64,000 nt of DNA from Oceanicaulis sp. MMSF_3324 (GTDB taxonomy: Bacteria; Pseudomonadota; Alphaproteobacteria; Caulobacterales; Maricaulaceae). The notes beneath the pieces are model-generated. The model was not told the DNA's origin. It saw nothing but the letters and a program-made list of their open reading frames with translations, and did no database searches. Position numbers and translations under genes: made by a program. The stretch spans positions 1 through 64,000 of the forward strand of contig NZ_JASHIU010000004.1 of the NCBI RefSeq assembly GCF_030733545.1. Reading direction: 5' to 3'. This document shows, in pieces, positions 25,520-34,479 of this stretch (positions are counted from its first letter, which is position 1; each line of letters begins with the position of its first letter).

Positions 25520-26793
25520 CAGGGCCGTCCTTGGTCGAGAAGCCGGTTGAGGTGAGACAGGGTGAGCGGCAAGGCCCCGTTCGGCAAGGCGTTTAACGCG
25601 TCGAGCGCGGCGTCCGGCTTCAGACGGCCTTCCTGCCAGCAGCCCAGCACATGGTCTGCGATCTCGGTGGCGGTCTGTGCGATCAGGCGCGCCTCATGGG
25701 CGTCATAAACGCCATAGACATCGGAAAAGCTGTCCACATGGGGGCCGGTGACGACCAGCGCGCCTGCGCGGCTCGCCTCGATCGGATTGTGCCCGCCAAT
25801 GCCGGGCTTGAAGCTGCCCGCGATCACCGCCACCGGGCACAGCGCATACCAGAGCGCCATCTCGCCCAGCGTATCGGCCAGCCAGACCGGTTGGCCCTCC
25901 GGCGTCTCGCCTTTGGAGCGTTGCGCAAAACCGAGCGCATGATCGGTCAGCACCTTCGACACATCCTCGGCCCGTTCGGGATGGCGCGGCGCCAGGATCA
26001 TCAGGGCGTCAGGCCGGGGTTTCAGGATTTCGGCATGGGCCGCTGCGATCAGGGCTTCCTCGCCCTCATGGGTGCTGGCGGCCACAAACACCGGACGGTC
26101 GCCGATGACAGACCGCGCAGCCTCAAGAGCCACCGGATCGGGTGCAGGCAGGCCGCATTCGAGCTTGAGATTGCCGATGGTCTCCACCGGATGACCGGTC
26201 AGCGTGGACAAGCCCTCCGCCGTGCGCTGGTCCGCCGCGCCGATCCAGTCAAACGCGCCCAGAAGGGTCCTCGCACTGGAGGGCCAGCGCGCCCAGCCGT
26301 TGAGCGATTTGCGGTTCATCCGCGCATTCATCAGCGCCAGCGGCACGCCCCGCTCCTTCGCGGCGAGGATCAGGTTCGGCCACAGCTCGCTTTCGGTGAA
26401 CACCGCCAGATCGGGGGTCCAGTGATCGAGAAAGGCGCTCACCCAGTCCGGCGCATCCACGGGGGGAAACTGATGGATCAGGCGCGCCAGCCCGCGCCGG
26501 GCAATCAGGCGGGCCGAGGTGAGGGTGCCAGAGGTGATCAGCACATGGGCGTCGTCATGCTGGTTCAGGATCGCCTCGGCGACGGTCAGCGCCATCTGGC
26601 TCTCCCCGACGCTAGCGGCATGGATCCAGATCAGACGGCCCTCGGGGCGCGGGGTCTGCGCCTCGCCCTGACGTTCGTGCAGGCGGGCCGGGTCTTCCTT
26701 GCCGTCCCGCGCGCGCTTGTCGAGCAGCCAGCGCGCCGCCGGTTTCAGCGCCTTCGCGGCGAAACGGTAGAGCGAGAGGCCCGGCGCACTCAT
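25519..26793 (-). CDS. waaA: 3-deoxy-D-manno-octulosonic acid (Kdo) transferase
   Basis: WaaA adds Kdo to lipid IVA. The 424 residues follow the family layout: WIHAASVGESQMA near the N-terminus, TSGTLTSARL, the VFTESELWPNLI motif with the catalytic Glu, and APRHPERAEDV and GGHNPIEASRAGALVVTGPH in the C-terminal nucleotide-binding domain. It overlaps DUF374 by 4 bp upstream (ATGA) and lpxK by 1 bp downstream. Confidence 0.95.
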   Translation of the reverse strand: MSAPGLSLYRFAAKALKPAARWLLDKRARDGKEDPARLHERQGEAQTPRPEGRLIWIHAASVGESQMALTVAEAILNQHDDAHVLITSGTLTSARLIARRGLARLIHQFPPVDAPDWVSAFLDHWTPDLAVFTESELWPNLILAAKERGVPLALMNARMNRKSLNGWARWPSSARTLLGAFDWIGAADQRTAEGLSTLTGHPVETIGNLKLECGLPAPDPVALEAARSVIGDRPVFVAASTHEGEEALIAAAHAEILKPRPDALMILAPRHPERAEDVSKVLTDHALGFAQRSKGETPEGQPVWLADTLGEMALWYALCPVAVIAGSFKPGIGGHNPIEASRAGALVVTGPHVDSFSDVYGVYDAHEARLIAQTATEIADHVLGCWQEGRLKPDAALDALNALPNGALPLTLSHLNRLLDQGRP

Positions 26794-27530
26794 GCGGCAT
26801 CCTTGTCGCGGCCGGGTTTGGGGGCGGCGGTGACCGCTTCGCCCCGGCAGGCGAGGTCGGCTTCCATGTTCGCGGCGATCAGGCGTGCTTCCAGGGTGGC
26901 GCGGGCCGTTTCCAGCGCATCTTTGTCCGCATCCGCGCCGATCTCGACGGGCTCGGCCCAGACAATCACGCCTTTTCCAAAGGGAAGCGGCAGCACGAAC
27001 CGATCCCAGCTCTTGAAGATGATGGCGTTCGAGGTGGACCAGCCCAGACCCAGAAGCGGGGCGCCCGTGGCGCGCGCCAGCTTGACCGCGCCCAGGCCTG
27101 CGCGCATGCGCGGGCCACGCGGCCCATCCGGGGTCAGCGCCATGGCGCCGCCGCCCTCGACCCAGCGGACCATTTCACGAAAGGCGCTCAGCCCGCCCTT
27201 TTCCTTGGTCTTCTTCTTGTTGCGCGATGAGCCGCGAATGACTTCCACCTTGTGATGGGAGGCGACCTTGGTGACCACATCGCCCTCGCGCGAGCGTGAA
27301 ATCAGGATGGCCGGCGGCTGGACGTTTTTCGGCCAGGCCGCAATCGTCATCAGGATGCGGCCATGCCAGACGCCGCAGATCACCCCGTCGCCGGATGTCC
27401 AGGCCGATTGCGCATGCTCCAGCCCGCGCACCTCCCAGCGGGTGGTGGCTTTGACAAGGCTCATATAACCCGCCAGCAGCGCGGCGATAAGCGCCTGAAC
27501 CGGAGGCGAGGAGACGATGGACTTCAACAT
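26790..27530 (-). CDS. DUF374-family lysophospholipid acyltransferase-like protein
   Basis: The 246 residues contain the DUF374 pattern: ICGVWHGRILM with the acyltransferase His, ISRSREGDVVTK, and ALTPDGPRGPRMRAGLGAVKLARATGAP. Members sit next to waaA across alphaproteobacteria and are thought to act on lipid A or phospholipids. The start is uncertain; ATG 27530 is chosen because the preceding 30 codons look unrelated to the family and no ATG has a good ribosome binding site. It overlaps waaA by 4 bp. Confidence 0.85.
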   Translation of the reverse strand: MLKSIVSSPPVQALIAALLAGYMSLVKATTRWEVRGLEHAQSAWTSGDGVICGVWHGRILMTIAAWPKNVQPPAILISRSREGDVVTKVASHHKVEVIRGSSRNKKKTKEKGGLSAFREMVRWVEGGGAMALTPDGPRGPRMRAGLGAVKLARATGAPLLGLGWSTSNAIIFKSWDRFVLPLPFGKGVIVWAEPVEIGADADKDALETARATLEARLIAANMEADLACRGEAVTAAPKPGRDKDAA

Positions 27531-27640
27531 GGTATGCGCTGGATCGCCGCCCCGGGGCCATCCGTCAAGCATTCCGTGCGCGTCAATCGCACGCGCTGGG
27601 TTGTTGCAAGCCGCGTTCAAGCGCCTTACTTCAGCGCGCC

Positions 27641-28303
27641 ATGAGTTATGATCTGAACGACCCGGTCGATTACAAGCGCGCGATGAAAGGCCTCATGTGG
27701 GGCGATCATGGCGTGCTGCGCCAGCGCTTTCACAACATGCATCGCGTGGGCGGAGAGATGTGGCGGGGCAATCAGCCCAGCCCCAAGCGCCTGCAAGAAC
27801 TCAAGGATATGGGGTTCAAGACGATCCTCAATCTGCGCGGCACACAGCCGGGGCGTCATTACTATGATCTCGAGCATTACACCTGCGAGCAGATCGGCCT
27901 TGATATTGTCGACCTGCCCTGGGGCTCGCGCGAGGCGCCCTATGTGGAGCGCATCGAGCATCTGATCAAAGTGTTCGACGAGATCGCCTATCCCGCCTTC
28001 ATGCACTGCAAGTCCGGCGCGGACCGGGCGGGCATCGTGGCGGTGATGTACAAGCTGTTGCACGAAAAGGCCCCGTTCGAGGAGTCCGTCCAGCAACTCT
28101 CGTTCAAATACGGTCATATCAAGCAGGGCAAGACCGGCATGCTCGATCATTTCTTTGACCTGTATCGTCAGAGAAATGCGGCTGAGCCGATCGATTTTCT
28201 GGACTGGGTGCGCACTGAATATGACCGCCAAGCGTGCCATGACGGCTTCATGGCCAGCTGGTGGGGCTCGGCCCTGACCGAGAAAATCCTGCGCCGCGAA
28301 TAG
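27641..28303 (+). CDS. CX5R protein/lipid phosphatase, dual-specificity type
   Basis: The 220 residues carry the Cys-phosphatase loop HCKSGADRAG (C123, R129). The upstream ILNLRG and VDLPWGSREAP region supplies the likely general acid. It lies head to head with the DUF374-waaA-lpxK operon (110 bp between starts). Caulobacter CtpA, a phosphatase of this superfamily, is needed for lipid A phosphate processing, so a lipid A role is plausible here; protein tyrosine phosphatase is the alternative. It is probably cotranscribed with the FkbM gene. Confidence 0.82.
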   Translation: MSYDLNDPVDYKRAMKGLMWGDHGVLRQRFHNMHRVGGEMWRGNQPSPKRLQELKDMGFKTILNLRGTQPGRHYYDLEHYTCEQIGLDIVDLPWGSREAPYVERIEHLIKVFDEIAYPAFMHCKSGADRAGIVAVMYKLLHEKAPFEESVQQLSFKYGHIKQGKTGMLDHFFDLYRQRNAAEPIDFLDWVRTEYDRQACHDGFMASWWGSALTEKILRRE

Positions 28304-28355
28304 CTTGGGGTTGCTGGCTTGGCGCTTGCATCCTTGGGGTGCAGGAGAGAGCCCC

Positions 28356-29135
28356 ATGCTGATCGAGACCCATATCCGCGCCTGGCAAAGCCGGTTCCCT
28401 GCGTTTGTGGACGCCAAGGCCGGCTTGCAACGTTTCATGCGCCGGACTTTGCGGCGCCCGTTCGAGCCTGAATTCTGCCTGTTGTCACGTTGGCGACCCG
28501 ATCCGGGCGAGGTCTTTATCGATGTGGGCGCCCATCGCGGCCAGAGTGTGGACGCGATCCGGCTCTACCAGCCCGATGCGCCGATCTACGCCTTTGAACC
28601 CAATGTGCATCTGGCGACCGGGCTCGCGACCCTGTTTGACGATGACCCGGCGCTGGCGGTCTATGCCTGCGGTTTGGGCGACAAGGATGAGGCGCGGCGG
28701 CTTTATGTGCCGGTCTATCGCGGTTTCGTCTATGACGGGCTCGCCTCGTTTGATTTCGATCAATCGCGGACCTGGCTCAGCGATGAGACCGTGGCCGGGT
28801 TCGATCCGGACCGGTTCGAGATGATGGCGGGCGAGGCGCGCACGTTCACCCTCGACATGCTCGATCTTGATCCCGGCTTCATCAAGATCGACGCGCCGGG
28901 CTGGTTCGAGGCCGTGGTGCGCGGCGCGAAGGATACGCTCAAACGCTGCCGCCCGCTGATCCTGATGCAATCCAATCCCGACGCCGATCAGGTGCTGACC
29001 TCAGAGCTGGGCTATACCCGCGCCGCCTATGACGGCGTCCGCCTGCGCCCGGGGCGGCAGGGCCGCGAGAACACCGTCTACGCGCCAGCCGAACGCATGG
29101 ACGACCTCAGACGCTGCGGATTGTGGGCGGGTTAG
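28356..29135 (+). CDS. FkbM-family methyltransferase
   Basis: The 259 residues start at the ATG at 28356 (GGAG upstream). The S-adenosylmethionine motif is VFIDVGAHRGQSVDAIRLY, followed by IYAFEPN, and the late IKIDAPGWFEAVVRGA segment corresponds to the family's IKIDxEGxE...G motif with an unusual Pro. FkbM enzymes methylate sugars or lipids of surface glycans. It follows the phosphatase by 52 bp in the same direction, inside the lipid A cluster. Confidence 0.83.
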   Translation: MLIETHIRAWQSRFPAFVDAKAGLQRFMRRTLRRPFEPEFCLLSRWRPDPGEVFIDVGAHRGQSVDAIRLYQPDAPIYAFEPNVHLATGLATLFDDDPALAVYACGLGDKDEARRLYVPVYRGFVYDGLASFDFDQSRTWLSDETVAGFDPDRFEMMAGEARTFTLDMLDLDPGFIKIDAPGWFEAVVRGAKDTLKRCRPLILMQSNPDADQVLTSELGYTRAAYDGVRLRPGRQGRENTVYAPAERMDDLRRCGLWAG

Positions 29136-29833
29136 AGAGTCTGAAACAACGTGTTTGCACCGGTGACCAGAACGAGCACGCCAAACAGGATCAATATGAA
29201 TTTGATCATGAATTGACGCAGGCCGCGTCGGGAGTAGGCGCTGAGCGCGTCAAGGTTGAGCACTTGTTGTGGTTTGATGTCTCCGCGTCCGATGGCCCTG
29301 AGAAGTTCATGCTTGTTCGCGGTTTCGAGCTTTTTCCAGTCCTTGACGTAAGCGCCTCGGAACAAATGCTCTCTGAATGACTTGGGCCAAGGCAGGCCAA
29401 GAATGACGCAATAAGCGAGTAGGGAAACTCCGAGCCCCAATAATAGGCTGGTGAGCTGGGGCGGTGGATCTATAGGGGTGGTATTGGAAACTTGAGACGC
29501 TATTTCCGGAAACAGGAATATTGAAATTCCAACTAAAACAATCGCTGGTGCGATTCCAAACGAGAGAAAAATAATCTGTGAAAGCGTGTCGTTTCGACCA
29601 GACCCAATGTAAATTCTTGCAAACTCTTTGGCCTTTAGCCTGATCCAGCGCCTGTCCTCCGAAGAGAGGGCTATGAAGGTCTCGAAGCGTTTATTGATGC
29701 TACGATCGAGAAGCGCCAGGTAAGCTACCGATAAGGCCAGGCCTGTCAGGACGATGACCATTGCTGCGCCAAGCATCACGACAATACGCATCGGCGTCTC
29801 TAGTGATGCAAACCAGTTCTGAATATCGGTCAT
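29132..29833 (-). CDS. Membrane protein of unknown function
   Basis: The 233 residues have about four membrane segments (16-41, 84-107, 126-148, 208-229). Between the first two is a charged cytoplasmic stretch (RSINKRFETFIALSSEDRRWIRLKAKEFARIY). GC content is visibly lower than its neighbours, which suggests recent acquisition or fast drift. It converges on the FkbM gene with a 4-bp overlap. I do not recognise the family. Confidence 0.75.
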   Translation of the reverse strand: MTDIQNWFASLETPMRIVVMLGAAMVIVLTGLALSVAYLALLDRSINKRFETFIALSSEDRRWIRLKAKEFARIYIGSGRNDTLSQIIFLSFGIAPAIVLVGISIFLFPEIASQVSNTTPIDPPPQLTSLLLGLGVSLLAYCVILGLPWPKSFREHLFRGAYVKDWKKLETANKHELLRAIGRGDIKPQQVLNLDALSAYSRRGLRQFMIKFILILFGVLVLVTGANTLFQTL

Positions 29834-29991
29834 GGCGCGGCTCCTCTAAGTCACGGACTTAAAGGTGCTTTGCGCGACAGTTCAACGTTCAGGGGTATGG
29901 GGCCTGAACGCTGGGGGATATGGGCGGGGTAACCGTTCTTCCTCTCTTTCCCGCATGCCCTGGGAAGAGGGATTTACAGAACACTCCACAG

Positions 29992-30081
29992 TGTCATCCC
30001 CCGCTTCATGCGGGGGACCCATGCCGGTGGGTTGGATCACAGGTCACGGCATGGGTTCGCCAGATAAACCGGCGAATGACA
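29992..30081 (+). repeat. Family A 90-bp repeat, copy 4 (with B)
   Basis: It runs from TGTCATCCCCCGC to GGCGAATGACA, is exactly 90 bp, and is followed by B after 19 bp. It fills most of the 374-bp gap between the membrane-protein gene and the ABC transporter end; I see no gene there. Confidence 0.9.
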
Positions 30082-30100
30082 TGGAAAAAGGCTGAAGCTG

Positions 30101-30198
30101 AAACCCCGGCCAAGCGCAGCGCAGAGCCGGGGCCTCCATCAGAATTTTGCGCTAGAGGTGGCAAGGGGTCCCGGGGCTTCGCGATGCTCGCCCGGGAA
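30101..30198 (+). repeat. Family B repeat, copy 3
   Basis: About 98 bp, from AAACCCCGGCCAAGCGCAGC to CGCCCGGGA. It ends 10 bp before the ABC transporter stop, as copy 2 ends 1 bp before the acyltransferase stop. Confidence 0.85.
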
Positions 30199-30207
30199 TT
30201 CACCACA

Positions 30208-31998
30208 CTACCCGTCCGCAAACTGCAGCGCGCTTAATTGCGCGTAGAGGCCGTTTTGCCCGATCAGGCTGTCATGGTCGCCGCTTTCCACGATCTCGCC
30301 CGCTTTCATGACATAGATGCGGTCGGCCTTGCGCACGGTGGCGAGACGGTGGGCGATGACGATGGTGGTGCGGCCCTTGCTCAGCTCGTCGAGCGCTTCT
30401 TGCACCCGCGCTTCGGAATTGGCGTCGAGCGCGCTCGTGGCTTCGTCGAGCAAGAGGACCGGTGCGTCCTTGAGGATGGCGCGGGCGATGGCGACGCGCT
30501 GGCGCTGACCACCCGACAGGTTTGAGCCTTTGGGGCCAGCCTGCGTGTCATATCCGCTTGAGAGACCCAGAATGAAGTCGTGGGCGTCGGCGGCTTTGGC
30601 GGCCGCGATGATCTCGTCTTCAGAGGCGCCGAGTTTTCCAAGCGCGATATTGTTGCGGATCGTGTCGTCAAAGAGGGTCACCTCCTGGCTGACGAGCGCG
30701 AGCTTTGTGCGCAGCGAGGCGAGGGTGACCGATCTGATGTCCTGCCCGTCAATCAGGACCTCGCCTTCAACCGGGTCATAGAGTCGGGCGATGAGGTTCA
30801 GCAGCGTGGTCTTGCCCGAGCCTGACGGGCCGACGAGCGCGATGGTTTCGCCCGGTCTGGCGTCGAGGGTGATCTGATGCAGGGCGTCCACGCCCGCCTC
30901 GTACTGAAAGCGCACATCGCGCACCTGAACATGACCGTTTTCAAAGGCCAGCGGTCGGGCGTCGGGCGCTTCGGTGAGGTTGGGTTCTTCGTCCAGCAGG
31001 GCGAAGACGCGATCAAGCACCGCGAAGCCTTCCTGCAGCACGCCCGAGAGCGAGGCGAGGGCGCGGATGGGCGAGCTCATCACCCCGAAGGCGACGATGA
31101 AGCCCAGAAGGTCTGACAATTCGGTCGCGCCATTGAGCGCGCGCCAGCCGGCAAAGCCGAAGATCACCGCCAGCGCCACGCCCGCGGCGACCTCCATGAT
31201 GGGTTCGATCCGGGCGCGCTGGGCGACCATGGCGAGCAAGAGCTCGAACCGGCTCTGGAAACGTCCTCGAGCGCGGTCCCGGGACCAGTCTTCGAGTGAG
31301 AAGGTCTTGATCATCCGCGCGCCGGAAAAGCCTTCCTCGAGAAAACTCGACACATCGCCCATCTGGTCCTGGATATCGCCTGCGCGCTTGCGGATCGCCT
31401 TGCCGATGACGGTGATCGGATGCCCCGCGATCAGCAGCACCACCAGCACGACGAGGGTCAGCGCCCAGTCGAGCCAGAACAGCACCACGAGACACCCCAC
31501 CACGGTGAGAAAGTCGCGCGTGAGATTGTTCGCCGCGCGGATCAGGCCCTCGCGCAGCATGGTGATGTCATTGGTGAAGCGCGAGATGATCGCGCCGACG
31601 GGTTCGCGTTCGAGGCGCTGGAAGTCGGCGGTGATCAAGCGGTCGAACATGGCGATCTGCAAATCGCGCATGATCGCCAGCGCCAGCCGATTGGTGGCGA
31701 GGTTCTGCAGAAAGAGGCTGACCGAGCGCACGATGACCGCGCCCAGAATGAGCACGGGCGCCAGCCAGAGCACGCTGGGCTCGCGGTTTTCCAACAAGCC
31801 GGAGGCCTGCTGCACCACGACGCCATAGCCCGACGCCGCGCCCGCCGTGATGGCGGCGAGCAAGGTCGCCCAGGCCAGAAGGCCCTTGTGCTTTGTGATC
31901 TGCTCGCGCCAGAGCCGTTTCGCCAGCGCAAAGGAGCGCGCGCTCTGGGGCTTGGGCGCGCCGGGAGGCGCGCCATGCGGGTCAGGCGTCTCAGACAG
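30208..31998 (-). CDS. MsbA-type ABC transporter (permease-ATPase fusion)
   Basis: This is a half-transporter with six membrane helices then an ATPase: Walker A LVGPSGSGKTTLL, signature NLSGGQRQRVAIARA, Walker B VLLLDEATSALD, H-loop IAHRL. By position in the lipid A cluster it is probably the lipid A/LPS flippase. The frame has no ATG at its beginning. A TTG start at 31863 would cut into the first helix; CTG at 31998 keeps it (596 residues) and has AAGGA nine to ten bases upstream, so I place the start there. The start remains tentative. Confidence 0.85.
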   Translation of the reverse strand: MSETPDPHGAPPGAPKPQSARSFALAKRLWREQITKHKGLLAWATLLAAITAGAASGYGVVVQQASGLLENREPSVLWLAPVLILGAVIVRSVSLFLQNLATNRLALAIMRDLQIAMFDRLITADFQRLEREPVGAIISRFTNDITMLREGLIRAANNLTRDFLTVVGCLVVLFWLDWALTLVVLVVLLIAGHPITVIGKAIRKRAGDIQDQMGDVSSFLEEGFSGARMIKTFSLEDWSRDRARGRFQSRFELLLAMVAQRARIEPIMEVAAGVALAVIFGFAGWRALNGATELSDLLGFIVAFGVMSSPIRALASLSGVLQEGFAVLDRVFALLDEEPNLTEAPDARPLAFENGHVQVRDVRFQYEAGVDALHQITLDARPGETIALVGPSGSGKTTLLNLIARLYDPVEGEVLIDGQDIRSVTLASLRTKLALVSQEVTLFDDTIRNNIALGKLGASEDEIIAAAKAADAHDFILGLSSGYDTQAGPKGSNLSGGQRQRVAIARAILKDAPVLLLDEATSALDANSEARVQEALDELSKGRTTIVIAHRLATVRKADRIYVMKAGEIVESGDHDSLIGQNGLYAQLSALQFADG

Positions 31999-32003
31999 GG
32001 CGC

Positions 32004-32246
32004 TTAGTCCTTTTTGGACGGATCCAGGAGCTTGTGCGCGTGGATCACGAAATAGCGCATATGCGCATTGTCCACGGTGCGCTGAGCCGCTGATTTCCAG
32101 GCGTCGCGCGCGGCTTCATAGCTGGGGAAGGCGCCGACGAAATCGACCTGGCTGAGGTCTTTGAACTCGGGCGCGCCCGGGCCGATATCCTTCAGCTCGC
32201 CGCCGATCACCAGGTGGAGCAGTTGCTGTGAAGACGTGTCGCTCAT
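32004..32246 (-). CDS. DUF4170-family protein
   Basis: The 80 residues contain LLHLVIGGEL, VDFVGAFPSYEAARDAWKSAAQRTVDNAHMRYFVIHAHKLLDP, the DUF4170 pattern. The family has no known function and is conserved in the alphaproteobacterial lipid A cluster between cysQ and the DUF374/waaA genes. The stop lies 5 bp before the proposed transporter start. Confidence 0.87.
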   Translation of the reverse strand: MSDTSSQQLLHLVIGGELKDIGPGAPEFKDLSQVDFVGAFPSYEAARDAWKSAAQRTVDNAHMRYFVIHAHKLLDPSKKD

Positions 32247-32268
32247 GGGGAGTCTCCCTGAAAGGGCG

Positions 32269-33042
32269 TTATCTGGTCTGTTTAAGGCGGTCTAATAGCA
32301 AGGCATGCAGCACCGGACCAGCCGCCAGAGGCGGATCCTGAACAGCACTTGTCCGGTTATAATACACCGGCTCGCCTTTCGACGAGGTGAAGACCCCGCC
32401 CGCCTCTTCCACCAATAGATGACCGGCGGCGAGATCCCAGTCCCACTTAGGTCGCACGGCGACCACGGCGTCGGCTTCTCCGGCGGCCAGAAGGCACAGG
32501 CGCAGGGCGGCGGAATTGACCGTATGCGCATCCGCGCCCAGAGCGCGCAGATCGGCCAGGCGTCCCGGATCGCCGATCAGGCGCGCGCCGGGAAGGGCGT
32601 CATGGCGGCTGATCGACAGGGAGACCCCATCCTTGCGCGCGCCCTGATTGAGCGCGGCGTCATACATGACGTCGGCGCTGGGATCATAGATGGCGGCGGC
32701 GACCGGCAGACCCGCTTCCACCACCGCGCAGGAAATGACGAATTCGGGCTTGTTCTTGAGAAAGGCGCGGGTGCCGTCGATGGGATCGATGACGAAGCTG
32801 CGCTTGCGTTCCAGCCGGGACTGGTCGTCGGCGGTTTCTTCGGACAGCCAGCCATAATCGGGGCGGACGGCCTGTAGCCGTTCCTTCAGCAGCGCGTCCG
32901 AGGCGAGATCGGCTTCGCTGACCGGGTCGCCCGGATTCTTCTCCCAGTCGCGCATGCCGCGGGCGCGAAAGGCGAGGACGAGTTGGCCGGCGGCGCGCGC
33001 AGCGTCGGCGAGAAGGTCCCGGTCTGCGCGCGCGTCGGTCAT
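32269..33042 (-). CDS. cysQ: 3'(2'),5'-bisphosphate nucleotidase / inositol monophosphatase family (CysQ-like)
   Basis: The 257 residues show the lithium-sensitive phosphatase motifs: WLSEE, VIDPIDGTRAFLKN (DPIDGT metal site) and PKWDWDLAAGHLLVEEAGG (WDxAA). It most likely dephosphorylates 3'-phosphoadenosine 5'-phosphate, though a general inositol-phosphatase activity is possible. The start abuts the pmbA stop with no gap, so translation is probably coupled. Confidence 0.88.
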   Translation of the reverse strand: MTDARADRDLLADAARAAGQLVLAFRARGMRDWEKNPGDPVSEADLASDALLKERLQAVRPDYGWLSEETADDQSRLERKRSFVIDPIDGTRAFLKNKPEFVISCAVVEAGLPVAAAIYDPSADVMYDAALNQGARKDGVSLSISRHDALPGARLIGDPGRLADLRALGADAHTVNSAALRLCLLAAGEADAVVAVRPKWDWDLAAGHLLVEEAGGVFTSSKGEPVYYNRTSAVQDPPLAAGPVLHALLLDRLKQTR

Positions 33043-34422
33043 CTAGCGACCGCCAATCGACAAATTGTCCACCAGAACGCTGGGCGCGTTGATGGCGCTG
33101 TCGAACTCGAGGTCGGAGCCGGGGATCATGCGGGCGAAGATATCCAGCAGATTGCCCGCCACGGTGATCTCGCTGACCGGGCCGGCGAGTTGGCCGCCCT
33201 TGATGGCGTAACCGGCGACGCCCACGGACCAGTCGCCCGTATTGGCGTTCAGGGAGGGGCCGAACATCTCGCTGACGAGCACGCCCTCTCCGGCGTCCTT
33301 GATCAGGCCGTCCCGATCCAGTTCGCCCGCCGCCAGATGGACATTGGAGGCGCCCACGCCCGGCGCGCCGCCCAGATTGCGGGCGGCGTGGCCGGTGAGC
33401 TCCAGGCCCAGCTGGCGCGCGCTCGACGCGTTCAGCAGCCAGGTGGTCAGAACGCCGTCCTCGATCAGCGCGCGCGGTTTGCAGGCGACGCCTTCAGCGT
33501 CCACCGCCCGGGCGCCGAAGCTCCAGTCGCGCAGCGGGTCTTCAATGATGTCCACGCCCTCGCTGAACAGGCGTTCGCCCATCTTGTCGCGCAGGAAGGA
33601 GGTGCCGCGCGCAATGGCGGGACCGGAGATCGCGCCCAGCAGGGAAGAGAGGAAGGTGGTGGAGACGCGCTTGTCGAAGACGACCGGCATCTTGCCGGTG
33701 GCGAGTTTCTCGGCGCCCACCCGGCTGACGGCGCGTTCGCCTGCGCTCAGACCGATTTCCTGCGCGGTTTTCAGATCTGACCGGCGCCGTGCGGCGTGGG
33801 TGTCGTAATCGCGTTCCATCGCGCCGGCTTCATCCTTGGCGATGGCGGCGACGCCCAGCCCGCAGCGTGACCCCAGGCGGGCGCGCTCAAAGCCGGTGGA
33901 GGTGACAAAGGCCGATCCGGCCACGCCCGCGCTGGCGCCGCAGCCGGAGGTCATGGCGACGCCTTTGACCGACAGGGCGGCGGCTTCCATTTCGAGCGCG
34001 GCGGCTTCGAGCTGTTCGGGCGTGAAGTCCGACGCTTCATAGGTGGCGATGTCGGGCAGGTTGCGCGCGAGCTGTTCCGGCTCGAGCAGGCCGCAATAGG
34101 GATCCTCGGGCGCGGCCATGGCCATGGCGACGGCGCGCTCCACCGCCAGGCTGATGCCGTCCTCAGACAGGTCGGAGAACGCCACGCCAGCCTGTTTCTT
34201 GCCGATCAGGACGCGCAGGCCCGCATCGCGGGTTTCGCTGCGCTCGACGGTTTCCAGCTTGCCTTCGCGCGCGCCGGCTTCGATGGCGCGCGATTCAGAC
34301 AGGACGGCTTCGGCTTCCTGTGCGCCGGCCCGCTTGGCGCGGTTGACCAGCTCGTGAGCCAGAGCGAGGAGGGATTTGGTGTCGGGCGCGCCCAGGCCGG
34401 CGCTGGCGTTTTGATCGGTCAT
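33043..34422 (-). CDS. pmbA: TldE/PmbA, non-catalytic partner of the TldD/E metalloprotease
   Basis: The 459 residues match PmbA (TldE): GLRVLIGKKQAGVAFSDLSEDG near the N-terminus, the central VVFDKRVSTTFLSSLLGAISGPAIARGTSFL and C-terminal FGPSLNANTGDWSVGVAGYAIKGGQLAGPVSEITVAGNL. There is no HExxxH motif, as expected, because zinc is held by TldD. TldD is encoded about 27 kb away at 61697-63109. The complex degrades peptides and matures some peptide antibiotics. Confidence 0.93.
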   Translation of the reverse strand: MTDQNASAGLGAPDTKSLLALAHELVNRAKRAGAQEAEAVLSESRAIEAGAREGKLETVERSETRDAGLRVLIGKKQAGVAFSDLSEDGISLAVERAVAMAMAAPEDPYCGLLEPEQLARNLPDIATYEASDFTPEQLEAAALEMEAAALSVKGVAMTSGCGASAGVAGSAFVTSTGFERARLGSRCGLGVAAIAKDEAGAMERDYDTHAARRRSDLKTAQEIGLSAGERAVSRVGAEKLATGKMPVVFDKRVSTTFLSSLLGAISGPAIARGTSFLRDKMGERLFSEGVDIIEDPLRDWSFGARAVDAEGVACKPRALIEDGVLTTWLLNASSARQLGLELTGHAARNLGGAPGVGASNVHLAAGELDRDGLIKDAGEGVLVSEMFGPSLNANTGDWSVGVAGYAIKGGQLAGPVSEITVAGNLLDIFARMIPGSDLEFDSAINAPSVLVDNLSIGGR

Positions 34423-34479
34423 ACCGATCCCATAACGTCAACACGGCCTTGAGCGCAACGCGTCACATCGGCTGAAGAC

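Noticed and set aside
29865-30095. Short frames across family A and B repeats
   Set aside because: They appear in each repeat copy because the repeats stay open by chance; no coding signal.
30208-31863. Transporter start at TTG 31863
   Set aside because: This would cut into the first membrane helix; the frame continues upstream without stop to a CTG with a ribosome binding site.
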